Shown here: positions 47,036 through 58,090 of the stretch, one piece after another
How the letters are laid out: the number at the start of each line of letters is the position of its first letter
Position numbering within the stretch: position 1 is the stretch's first letter
Assembly: GCF_905163445.1 (NCBI RefSeq)
Contig: NC_053183.1
Location: 868,001-932,000, forward strand
DNA from: Pararge aegeria
Taxonomy: Eukaryota > Arthropoda > Insecta > Lepidoptera > Nymphalidae
Reading direction: 5' to 3'
Length of the DNA: 64,000 nt
Position numbers and translations under genes: made by a program
The notes under the pieces: model-generated
Told to the model about the DNA's origin: nothing
What the model saw: the letters and a program-made list of their open reading frames with translations, nothing else
Databases searched by the model: none

Positions 47036-48705
47036 TAATGCTTTTTAAAGGATATATTTCTACCTCATGGGAATAGGCAGGTATTTTTTGGAAAGCCTTA
47101 AGCCGATCTATTTCTTTGTAAAGTATACATAAATAACGGAATTAGGTTGTTATAGTATCATTTGATTCATCGTAATCTCAGGAATAATATGACATGATAA
47201 ATATCTATTAACTATGCACATTATAATCATATTCATAGTCGGATTTTACTCAAAACAAATTGAATAGTTAAAGCAGTATAAAACAATCTACAGTGAAGAC
47301 AAAAACCGGTTATTTGAGGCGCGTTGCAATTTCAAAGTGGGTTAGCCGATCGGAGTCAATGTAATTTCCTGTACTTAGGTCTTTTTTGAACGATAATTCA
47401 GCTGAAATAGTTTCCTAATTCGTACAAGTGGAACCGATTACTGCGGGCGTCCGACTCGAGTGGGAAGAGTTTTCTAGAAATGTTGCATTCCAAATTGGTG
47501 GTACATAGATCATTCCCCAGCAGCATGACTTCCATCTTATCTGATGACGGATGGATTATGATGATGATCTTCATACGTCTAGTCACCTATGAAAGATAAT
47601 ATCTGCTCTAAGTTCTTCTATTTTCTATTTCCTCTGGGGTATCTTGTAGAAATGTGTTTTTTGCGAGATTGCGAGTGCAAATAGTTCAGCTCGTAGTCAA
47701 CACAAAATGCTCTCTATCTCATGCTTTACCTAACCAAGCTGAGTTAAATGAAGTATTCAAAGATTTCAACAAGCTCATTACTGAAGACCTTATGAGTGAA
47801 TATCTCGATGTAGTTGGATAAATTGGATACTCTTCCGGCTACATGGGGTTCTTCGAGAGGTCAGACGAGAGATAGAGGTAGAGAGCATACGTTGGGTAAC
47901 CTGGAGAGGTTTTTCAATTTGGGTTTGATGAAACCATGAAACAAATTCAGATGCAAATAATGAAAATAGGTTCGATGACAAAATGCTGCGTTTGCAGATC
48001 CACTGAAGTTTAATATTTAATTAGTTTCGGTTTCTTCGTGTTTCCTTACAGAGTCAGATAGTTATGAATTAGACAGGCAGGGTAGCGACAGACTATGCAG
48101 AAGTTAAAGTTTTCTACCGCAGAAACAATATATGTTTAGGTTAATACTATCACACGACTATGAGAGCCAGTAGACAATCATATTTTGAGTGCACACTTTA
48201 GCCTTACGTTGGCATCGAGGCTAATATTGCATAATATTTAACAGGCGATCACAATCTTATCTGGCAATTATGATGCAGTGCCGAAGGAATGCATATGCAT
48301 GTAGAAAAGTTCAACTGGAGTATCTAGAGATTTTTGCTCGTACTTCTACACTCGAATCGAATTTCTTTCATAGAATATGCAAAGCATTTCGATAGCATAG
48401 CATTCCGCACTAGTGATGTATCGACTCCAAAGAAAATTCAAAAGTGCGTTTAAATTAAGTTCCAATCATTGTCACGAAGCACCGGATAATGAGCTTAACC
48501 AATCTGTCAAATTACTTTTGAAAGCAATCAAATGATGAAAATAACGTCTAAGTAGGAGCACGTTGTCTAGGAAATACCTATTTACTTTTGCAAGGCATTC
48601 AGGTTGTACCTGGCAGGAAACACCGATGCCGGAAGAGCGTTCCAAACCTTACCTACACTAATTTAGCCTGCATTGGGGCAGCTTGGTTCCAAACTAAGCT
48701 ATATT
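47036..48705. other. E74 intron, no exon recognised
   Basis: AT-rich DNA. A retroelement-like patch with ATGATGATG end lies at 47440-47580, and a LINE-like scrap at 48588-48660 related to 15540-15640. No conserved coding. Confidence 0.4.
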
Positions 48706-48944
48706 CGACCCTGCTTTCTGAGTCCAAGGCCGTGGGTTCGATTCCCACAACTGGAGAGTGTTTGTGTGATGAACATGAATGTTCTTCAGTGTCTGGGTGT
48801 TTATCTGTATATTATAAGTATTTATGTGTATTATATTTAGTGTATTCATCAGCTATCTCAGTACCCATAACACAAGCTACTCTTACTTTGGGGCTAGATG
48901 GCGATGTGTGTATTGTCGTAGTATATTTATTTATTTATTTTTTT
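48706..48944 (+). mobile_element. family A SINE lacking its 5' head
   Basis: Begins inside the tRNA-like region ('cgaccctgctttctgagtcc'), keeps the B box 'gggttcgattcccac' and runs to 'gatggcgatgtgtgtattg' and a (TTTA)n tail. The A box is missing. It preserves the segment 'cagtacccataacacaag' used to interpret the rearranged copy at 61213-61472. Confidence 0.85.
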
Positions 48945-50210
48945 ATAAAAAACAAAAAAAAATATATATCCTACTATCCTATACATATATGTTATAAGTG
49001 CGACACTTATAGGCTAGTGATGATGATCAAATAGCGTCTTATTCTAGTTTACACTGTTTAAAGGCGTAATTGAACTTTTGGTTGTGTACAGGAGCGCTAG
49101 GAAACTGACTTTCCAAAAAATTATCAACTTAGCTATATTAATTTTAGCTAAATTATCAACTTAGTGAGGTAACCCAAATTTGCTCAAATTTTGAAAACAC
49201 TAGTATTACTACCATTTTGTTCTCTCATCGAAAGATCAATAGTCCCAATCAATAATGTCTATCAACAGAATAATGCGGTATTGTTTTAAACGATTCTGGG
49301 TAATAATTAGCGCTTATTAACGATGCTAACGTTAGTTAGTTAGTTACGCGGAACAGAGTATATATATGTCATTGTTTCAGTTCACTTTATTTCCCAATCT
49401 CAATAAACCATCTAATACTTAAAAATACTAGCAAACGTTTGATAAGAGCGTGAACAGATAAAGTGACTTAGATTGCGTCAACTCGCCTTGACCCCAATGG
49501 CTGGCCAGTCGCCGGCGTTTTCCTCCACGCCACGACGCGACATGTCGCGAGTTTCACTTCACTAAAACTAGACAGATGTGTTATCAAATGTCGGCATATC
49601 CTTACTTCTTTACTCATACTCGATGAGGTTTTGCATGGCTGGAAACGTTGTGAAGAAGACAGAATACAATTTATCCCTGAAAAACAGCCATTTCCGAGGG
49701 ATTCAATGAATTCAACAGATCAACCGATGTGATGAAATTTTGCATTGAGCTTGATTTTTATGCCAGAAAACTATCAGTAGGTACTCGAGCCAGTTAAAAA
49801 TGAATTTCGTAAGAATTTTTAGTTGAGGTATAATGGAAAACCGGAATCCTTATGGAAATTCTTTCCGTCCTCAGTTCGTGTGTCAATGCCCTTTTTTATA
49901 GAAACTTGGTATATTTTTTATACCAATTATCTAGTCTCTTATGACTGTTATAATTTAGAGTTTATTAAAGAGGTTTCTAATGCGTTTATTAGAAGTCCCA
50001 TTCACTGACTGCAATCCAATAGTGTTTGTGGTGACCTACACACAGAAGATCTGTAGATCCGTAAAGTACCCTTCGGAATAGGTAGCCCGAGTAGCAGGGC
50101 GCTGGAGGCAAGCGGTAAAAGGCCGTTGAATTTAAATATCTCGACAGAAGGCATAGCTGGTTGGACGTCCATTTGGTTGACATGATGAGAGGCCATCGGT
50201 AAGGTTAATA
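48945..50210. other. E74 intron with a GC-rich patch and a repeat
   Basis: 49480-49560 is CpG-rich with 'gcgacatgtcgcg' palindrome. 50000-50205 has the feel of a LINE-derived tail ('gaagatctgtagatcc'). Direct repeat 'aattatcaacttag' occurs twice near 49120-49165. Confidence 0.4.
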
Positions 50211-50220
50211 ACTACGATGT

Positions 50221-50530
50221 TCAAATGCCTAGAGCATGAGGGAGATTTAGATTATCAGTTTTAGAAACAACATTTTCGCTATTATTTTTCACTTGTGCGC
50301 GTCGCAATCTACGAGTGCGGACGTAACTGTCCGCCATTTTCTTTCTAATATTATCTAACTCGCGTATTTTTGCACGCCTTATCGCAGGTCGTTCACCCCG
50401 GCACGTGTGTTGCTTGTCATTGGCTAGCGTAAGGACAACGGGCACTTAAAAGGCTTCCTAGTTCCATCTTTAGGTGTACAATGAATGGGAAGTACGAACT
50501 AAAAATGGCGGACATTTTGGCGCCAAAATC
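50221..50530. promoter_or_regulatory. CpG-rich element with E2F-type palindrome and mirrored ATGGCGGAC
   Basis: A perfect 16-bp palindrome ATTTTGGCGCCAAAAT (50514-50529) contains the E2F/DP consensus TTTGGCGC on both strands. Just before it, AAATGGCGGACA reads on the plus strand (50503-50514), and the same word reads on the minus strand near 50329-50340. Minus-strand open frames through 50221-50337 encode about 40 basic residues after the ATG without family resemblance. It could be a bidirectional promoter inside the E74 region or a transposon-borne promoter. Confidence 0.35.
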
Positions 50531-51589
50531 ACTGTCATCGACACAGTTGGCAAGTGCTATGATTTAAGTCTTTCGACACCGAATCGTGGCATTGTTATCT
50601 TGTTGTTCATTCCAGCGTTCCTAAATATATCGGTCACGAGTGAAATAAAGTAAGGGGAAATATATATAAATCCTATGGATATATTTTTAAAGACTGAAAA
50701 CACATTCAATTTGTTTTGAAACCAAAAAATAAAACCAACTTGGCGGCTTAGACTGTTTAAAAAAGCTCCTTTTAACATCTTTAGTCTGCTGCACCATATC
50801 AAATAAAATTCATTTGAAAAAACATAGTACAATTAGGTTACGATAATAATTCAGGGAAGTGCGATAACGTTTGAATCATTCAGCCAATATAAAGTACCTA
50901 CAGTTTGTATGAATGTCACAGTTGTTATGAATTATTATTATTCTAACTACATAATGCGATGACAGAGATTTAGCAATTAAAAATAAAACCTCAGAGATAC
51001 CAAATTAGTTTAAATGATATGCTATGAGTATGTAATTGGAACTTGATCACTAGGTATTTATCATTATCTAAGTATTTCAAAACATAGATAAAGTAATATC
51101 TATTCTTAAAAATAAATACTACAAATACCACCAAAATATTTTAAGCAATTTTACGTATCGGTAGAGAAACGCAAGGGATGTAAGAGAAAATTCCGGTAAA
51201 AGACTATCGTCTAGAAATCGGCGGCCGTAGAAAGCGAATCAAATTTACCTTTTATTTTTCATTATTTCCTACAAATGGTAGCCAAATAGTAAATCCTAGC
51301 ACATTCCGGTTAGTCATGCTCCTGAAACCGGATGGGTCAGCTTTTAGGTTTCCTGTCTCACTCAACAATAATACCTATATAACGCTATCCAAGCTATTTA
51401 GCGAACTAAAAATAACGCATGCTTTACGCTTTTCGCCACAATCTAAAGAGATAAATGTTCACGATAGCTGACGTGAAAGCGAAATGTTATATTTACGATT
51501 TAATGAACCGTTCTACGTATACGCCATAAAATCCCTCGCCTGGGAACACTAACACACAACAAGAAAAAAAAGGTGCCTACTTATATTAT
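50531..51589. other. E74 intron, AT-rich
   Basis: No repeat or exon recognised. Open frames here are short and AT-driven. Confidence 0.45.
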
Positions 51590-51910
51590 GCGCTGGCGAG
51601 TCTATTTATAGCTGGACGCATCCTACTGGTTTTTAGTGCTGCATTATCAAGGTTACGCCGAGCGCTCGTCCGTGCCTCTAGAATGTCATCTCCACTCCGC
51701 AGACCCTCGCCTCGGCGCAAAAAGAAAATTACTCGAGCGTGCGACCACATGAAAGCGAACTCTATCATGTTACATTAGAGCGTATAATTAATCGAAGGGT
51801 GTGCTGACGGTATTTATTCCCGGATACAAGAATGCGAACGTTAGCGGCGGGAGGGAACCGGTCGCGTCCCGCTCGCAATAAATGGGTTACCCCACAAACC
51901 TCTTGCGATA
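51590..51910. promoter_or_regulatory. GC-richer island with CTATTTATAG site
   Basis: CTATTTATAG at 51602-51611 is a perfect MEF2-type site and, read on the minus strand, a TATAAATAG box in the E74 direction. It is followed upstream by 300 bp of CpG-containing unique DNA. This may be an intragenic enhancer or an alternative E74 promoter. No initiator consensus was secured. Confidence 0.3.
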
Positions 51911-54707
51911 CAAACACTATTGTTTTATCGTCGATATATTTATGCACTTGGCTCGTTTGGAAGAATATTCGCGTGTGGTAATTTGAGTGTCTTCACTTTT
52001 TCACTGGTTTAAAAAACCCTCTTTGTTTTACTTACCCGTATTTAAACAAAGATATGTTTTAGGTAACATTTTCAGGGATGGATCCATCCACACAAAAGTC
52101 GAGATCTGATGCAGATTGTTAGAAACGGAGAACGCAATTCGAGTTTAGTTATTAGTAAAATTTTGAAAAATATGTATAACAGTTTGATGGCTTTGTTGAT
52201 AAATTATTTGTGTTGGAAATAGAAATTCAATGAAACATTCAAGGAATAAAATTATTCTTTGTGGGCTTAAAGAATATTAGTACCTTTCTTCTAACCCCTT
52301 CTTATTATACGAGGAGACCCGTGCTCTGTATGGGCCGGTAATGGGTCGAGGTGAAGATAATGAACTCCTTTCTTCCATAGAAACTTATCTTAAAATGCAT
52401 TTTAAAATGCCGCAATTTTATAGGTATTTACTCGTTCTATCATTTTGAGTAATCGTCATCATTTATAATACGTATGGTTATGTATTATGCTATCATGATA
52501 TATATGTTATATATCTATGACGAAGTTTTACTTTTATCATGATAAATAGTGACAGATAAGATTTCGGTGAGCATTTCCTCCAAGCAACAAGCTGTGCAAA
52601 ATTTTTGCACACAATAAAAATGTACGTTGTTATCTAGCTTAATTTTCGCTGCCGGATGAGATAATTATCATCAGGGAACCGTTTGAAATCCAGCACATTA
52701 TGTCCAGCATATAACATACCTATACTTAAAAAAAATGTCTGTGAATAAATTGTAGAAGATGACTAACAGTCGATACGGAAATTGGCTTCATAGGTACCTT
52801 TATTACCTACATATTCATTGCGTGCATTTTATTCAAACAAAAGAATCCTCAGGCGAACACTATTGAAGTAGGTAAGAGCTTTTGAAGCTAAGTCACGTAA
52901 AGCACAACCGTCATACATTTGGAAGTCATACATAGTTATCCTAGTTTGATTGTCATGCATAAACAATGCAGTTTTTATTTCACTCATATCCTCCCATAGA
53001 TCGTTTCACAATGGCTGCATCTACATGGTTTTCCTGTGCCGACTGCCGCTGCCGGCGGGAAGTAGTGTGCGTGTCTCTTAGAGTGCATATTATGTGTGTA
53101 TAAGTATGTGTGTCTGCACGTAGGGCTGCCAGTTGCGAACCCTTTAGGAGGAGAGACGGTATTAATTCTTCTGAAGAATCATGTAGACCTTATCACAGGC
53201 ACTTATGAAGCGTTCATACATTTAACATGTTAACACTAATGTTAGGCGATGGTGATTACTGCATTCGTTAAATTCAAACTAAAGCTAGGATGGTTTAAAA
53301 CGCGCCCTGGTCTAATTAGAGACCACAAAAAACTTAGCCAGATATTAAACCAATGGAATGTGATGGGGACGTTATTATGAATGCGAAAATGAAATTAGCG
53401 GACATTCGTTTTTCGTTCTTAAACGCAGCCATGAGAACATAGCTGGAAGACTAACTGATGTTGTAATCCTTAACTATGATACCCAAATCTGTAAACTAAA
53501 CTAAATTGACATATGTAGCAGTAAAAATCTCCTTTTACTAGCTAGCACCACAGCATATCATGGTAGTGGCGACAACCCTCGCGCAGACGCTCGTCGGATG
53601 AGGCAGGCAATGACCAGGAAATGACGCCGCCGGCTGACCTTCACACGCACACACACTCCCACAGCCTGCGCCCGCGCATCCCTGCGCAGTTCACTCCCAT
53701 CGCTCCCGGTTTACAAGATTTCGCGTCGGCGTAATTTTCCTTAACGAATTATTCTTTAACTTTCATTTTAAAACAGCAGGAGTTCTTTACGTTTGATGTA
53801 ACTACTGAACTTTTGTATGCCGATAAACAATAAAGACGGAAAAAAACATTCCTGCCCATGGTTTCAAGGCAGTACTTAAACGAAATCTTAGAGGACTATA
53901 GCAGTTTTCTTAAGTAGTATATTACTGGCAAAAAAATTGTCAAATAAATAATAAGCAAATGTTTCTATATAAGAAAATGAAACAAATTCGTAATCAGGGT
54001 CGCAGTGTCTCGATGTAGCCATTTTACGTTATCTTGATTAATTTATAAAAGGGCTAGGACCTAAAGCCTGATAAATCAGGCAAATTATTTTCAACATAGA
54101 AAATAAAACGGTAATAATTTTAAGACGAATCAAAATGCGTTATTCGAGAACGATAAGTTTTTTCCTTATCTTCTATCCATAGGTGACTTTGTGTCACTTA
54201 ATTTGCACTAATATTGCACTTGACATTCTGATAAACTAAAATATAAACACTGCATAGATATTCAAAGTATTTTTTATACATGTTATCATATACTCAGCCA
54301 ATAACTGTTACCTAAGCCTATTATAGTTTAGTAAAGTTTCATTAATTATTAAACTAAAAAAGGGCGTTTGGTTCTCACAAAAAAAAAAAAAGATATTTAA
54401 AATAATATAAATAGAATATCTAAACAGCCGAAACGATGTGATAATTTGAAAGCACGTTGGAAAGTAATTAACCGATTGTGTTATCTTTTATCTCTAGAAT
54501 TCAGTGATAGAAACATGGCTTCTATATTTACAACAAGGAAATTGTACAATTCTTAAATAGGTAATAGGTGGTAATTCTAAACTTATCTTTAAACTAGAAA
54601 TAATATACAGCTCTAAAACTGTTATTTGTTTCTAAGCAAACAATGTGGTTACAGCACCCTCACAGAGTTCCATTTCGAATGTATACATTAGATTGTAAAT
54701 ATAATAA
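51911..54707. other. E74 intron with one CpG-rich patch
   Basis: 52300-52375 is a retroelement tail ('gaggagacccgtgctctg'). 53560-53740 is CpG-rich ('gacgccgccggctgacc', 'cctgcgcccgcgcatcc') with only short frames and could be a 5' UTR exon or promoter. The remainder is AT-rich unique DNA. Confidence 0.4.
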
Positions 54708-55118
54708 TCCCTACTAATATTATAAATGTGAATGTAAGTTTGTTTGTTACGCTTTCACGCAAAAACTACTTAACTGATCCTTGTGAAACTTTGTACACAT
54801 ATTCTTGGAAGTGTTAGAAGTAATATAGGATACTTTTTATCCCGACATTAAGCTCGGTTCCTTTGGGAGAGGTGGTGAGTGTTTGACGATTTTACACCAT
54901 AACTCCGACAAATTATAACCGATTTAAATAATTATTTTTGTACTATAGAGGTTATAATATGTGTTTAATTTTGCCCAAACTGTAGTTGGAGATAGAGAAC
55001 AGAACTCCTCAGCGGACAGCAGCAAACCCCTCATTTAAGGCTTAGCGATACTGAAAACTTTAATTTAATGCCACATCAAGAAACATCAAACGCAGACGAT
55101 GTCGCGGGCAACAGCTAG
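54708..55118 (+). mobile_element. Helitron-like non-autonomous element, full length
   Basis: Starts TCCCTACTAATATTATAAAT, ends with 'gatgtcgcgggcaacag' then CTAG and T. It has no terminal inverted repeats and no target duplication, and inserts between A-rich and T-rich bases as Helitrons do. The 411-bp body contains no helicase frame. The truncated minus copy at 12415-12830 is the same family. Confidence 0.85.
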
Positions 55119-56146
55119 TTATATAATATATATAACATTGTGATGGAATTGGAATTGAAATTGAATAAATAAATAAATGTGAAAAAGGTGGCTTTCGAGC
55201 AGTGCAGTTAAAAGTAGTGTTTAGTTAAGAAGTATAATAAGTAAGTTTAGTTAAGTAAGTGATAGTTAAGAAGTATCGATGCCAGTAACCACCGATGCTA
55301 GCTTTAAAGCTGTAAATATACTCGTAGTTAAGAGATTAGTGTGTGTGCAATTCAAATACACATACAGCCTTGTTTAAGTCAGTTGAACCCATTATTTAAT
55401 ATGAGGTAGTAATATAGGTACGTAAAAAAGTAAGTACGTAAAAATTCAAAGGTGCCTAATGGTCTGAAGAAAGAAAGTTTTGACTTTGACTTTGACGTAC
55501 TGTAATTACTGGTATCGCTCGGACATATCTTTCGGGCTTTACTTCACTTAAGAGTTTCGTGTAAGAGGCCACGTGACCCAGACACAAGTGCCGCCCTCTT
55601 GTTATCAGTACGCTTAGTACAAGATTTGCGCTCGCAATCGAGGAGTCGTTTTCGAGTATCGGAATACATGGACATCAGAGTAGAATGATTTGCGTTACAA
55701 TAAAGCTCAAACTTGCGTTCAGTTCTCCACGGCGGGCTTTTGGCAGAACGTTTTAAAATAAAAATGGGAAGTACGGGACTTGCGACTTTAATCCATGTAA
55801 TATTAGGCTCATTTTGCTTTGACAATGTAGAGTTTAATATGCCAAAGCGACTCCTCGATTGTGAGTTAGCAAATCTTGTACTAAGGGTACAGTTATGTAA
55901 GCGGAGCGGGGAGCGTCGATGCTGACCTTACTTAACGCGGCGCAATATAACCACTTATGACTTACTTATCTGTTTTAAAAGTAGCGCTTTCCTTTTCACC
56001 ATGCCCCTCTTGGAAAAGGATAGCACTAGGTTAATGCTATCAATTTCGTGTAGTTAGAGATTTGCACAATTGTCAGTTTTGTAAATGATTAATCAAATCA
56101 AAATTCATTTATTTCAAGTAGGTATTTATTTTAAGTTTAGTTTGTA
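55119..56146. other. E74 intron with retroelement scraps
   Basis: Ends of LINE-like tails appear at 55460-55500 (gactttgactttgac) and 56095-56125 (atttatttcaagtagg). 55544-55925 has inverted copies of gcgactcctcgattg-like sequence (55634-55650 and 55847-55863 approximate), giving open frames on both strands with similar words; likely a foldback repeat. Confidence 0.4.
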
Positions 56147-56470
56147 CGACCTCTCTGGCGCAACTGTGAGTGCTGTGAATTTAAGTAGGAGGCCCCGGGT
56201 TCTTTTTACGACAAGGACAATTGGAGAGTTTATAATTTCTGAATTCTCTCCGGTCTGGTCTGGACGGCTTTGGCCGTGGCTAGTTACCACCCTACCGACA
56301 AAGACGTACCGCTAAGCGACTTAGTGTTTAGGTGCGATCTCGAGTAGAAACCGATTAGGGGTATGACTACCGTACTCCCTAACAGGATAGCCCGCTAACA
56401 TCTTAGACTGCATCATCACTGAACACAAGGTTTGATTGCAGTCAAGGGCTAACTTGTTGTTGAATAAAAA
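56147..56470 (+). mobile_element. tRNA-derived SINE (family B), plus
   Basis: Head 'cctctctggcgcaactgtg', then 'ggaggccccgggttc', where the B box is damaged, then body 'ggccgtggctagttaccac', 'ccgattaggggtatgac' and 'tgcatcatcactgaac', and an A-rich tail. It is nearly full length. Confidence 0.85.
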
Positions 56471-57239
56471 ATTAATAAAAAGAAATGCTGAATATTTCCA
56501 CTTTTGCGTAAGTTTGTCTGTTTGTAGCGACGGTTTACCTACCATCGGTTCGAAAGTCCGATTCTACCGAAAAGCAATCGGAAAGTAACTCAGCAGTTTT
56601 TCTTTTACAATGATGTTAATTTTAATTTCCAACCATTATCTTAAGCCGATTTCTTTAATATTAACAGATTTGATGGTGAATTAATTTTGCTAAAATAAAA
56701 ATAGTAGTTTAAGAAAAACTGAAAATCACGCTTCTATAAATATACTAAACTAAAAGGTAGAAATTAGTTTGATTTTTTTATACCTAGCTAGTTTTTTAGT
56801 TTTTTGAGCTATTCATTTTCTATTTTTCACTTTACAAACTAAACATGTCCTAAAGAATGAATTGAAAAGAAAAATAGATTGTGACTTCGATTTTTATGTC
56901 ATAAATATCAAAGGCCAAGATCACGAGTGTCATTACACCCGTCACAGATAACAAGAATTACAATAATTACGGCAAGCAATGAATGTTGTAGCAGTTGCGC
57001 AAGCGAGCCGTCGGCAACTGAGCGATCTTGCAAAACCTCTGAGCCGATTTGCATGAAATTACAATAATGCATTTTGCACCAGTTTCCGTTTACAATTAAG
57101 GAATTATATTTTTAGTATGTTCTTCGTAATTCTTTATATGATTTGGCAATTAAGATCTAGAGATAATAGCGTGGTCAAGTGCGCGTCTGTGCAGGTATAT
57201 GGTTGGGTTCCGTCAAATAAACTTATTATTTTTTATACC
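56471..57239. other. E74 intron, AT-rich
   Basis: Short LINE tail echo at 56550-56600 ('cgattctaccgaaaag' in reverse sense). No exon. Confidence 0.4.
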
Positions 57240-57440
57240 ACCACACTCTCGACTGTCATCTTATCTGGTAGCAAGTGATGATGGTAAGATAAGCCTAAGA
57301 TGGTAGTGGGCTAATCTGTTAGGGGTATCGCAGTAATGTTAAACCCTTATCGGTATCTAGCTGGCTAGTTACCGGAACGCTAAATCGCTGGTCGGCAGGG
57401 TGATAATCAGCCACGGCCGAAGCCCCCAGAAAGAAACAAT
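57240..57440 (-). mobile_element. family B SINE 3' part, minus
   Basis: Reverse strand keeps 'tgatgatggtaag' region, 'taggggtatcgc' and 'gtgataatcagccacggcc'. The tRNA head is missing. Confidence 0.65.
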
Positions 57441-57845
57441 TACCAGACATAAATAGTTGAATAGAACTAGGTTAGGTATTGTAAAATAAAATCCCTTATG
57501 GCTTATGTTATAATACGTAAATATTTCGGGAAAATTTATTGCGCAAACATCAACCATTCATATCTTGAATAGGAATAATGCGTAGTTATGTTAAATAAAC
57601 AAAGTCTCTTATCAGATATTTACTTAACATTTTCCCTAACACTTAACAAAAATCTGCATATATAAATATCTTTTACCAAATATATTTTAGTATATTTTAT
57701 GACTCTTGTGGAAATCCAAGTATATATTTTTTTGGTTTGTACAATACGAGTACGGATAAAAAATACAGATCTATTACCTAATTTTTTTTTTAATGGGATG
57801 TATTAAAGAACATTCGTGTCTCTTGATTATTTTGTCGTTTTTGTA

Positions 57846-58090
57846 TAGGGGTGGACCCCGAAATCGACGGGTGTTATAAGTTTGAGGTGTATGTGTGTGT
57901 TTGTCTGTGGCAAGGTATTTCCCGAACGGATGAACCGATTTTTTTTTTGTTTTTGTAGCTATTTTTATGAAAAACGATCCAAGATGGCCGCCGCCGCAAA
58001 ATGGCGGATAATGTAGATACATATTTTTGACAACTCCGACAACATGGGTATCAACTCTCAAGTGAAAGGGTTACTAGTGGCATAATGAAA
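57846..58090 (+). repeat. dispersed repeat starting ggaccccgaaatcgacgg
   Basis: GC-richer block with 'gtgtttgtctgtggcaagg', 'cccgaacggatgaaccg' and 'caagatggccgccgccgc' next to 'aaatggcggat'. I recognise this wording as a common lepidopteran repeat, probably a non-autonomous transposon. No second copy is in the window. Confidence 0.5.

Noticed and set aside
48588..49034. 148-codon plus-strand frame
   Set aside because: It runs through a headless SINE and its tail; no independent coding evidence.
55544..55925. Opposed frames of 93 and 70 codons with similar words
   Set aside because: The similarity comes from an inverted DNA repeat, not from coding constraint.
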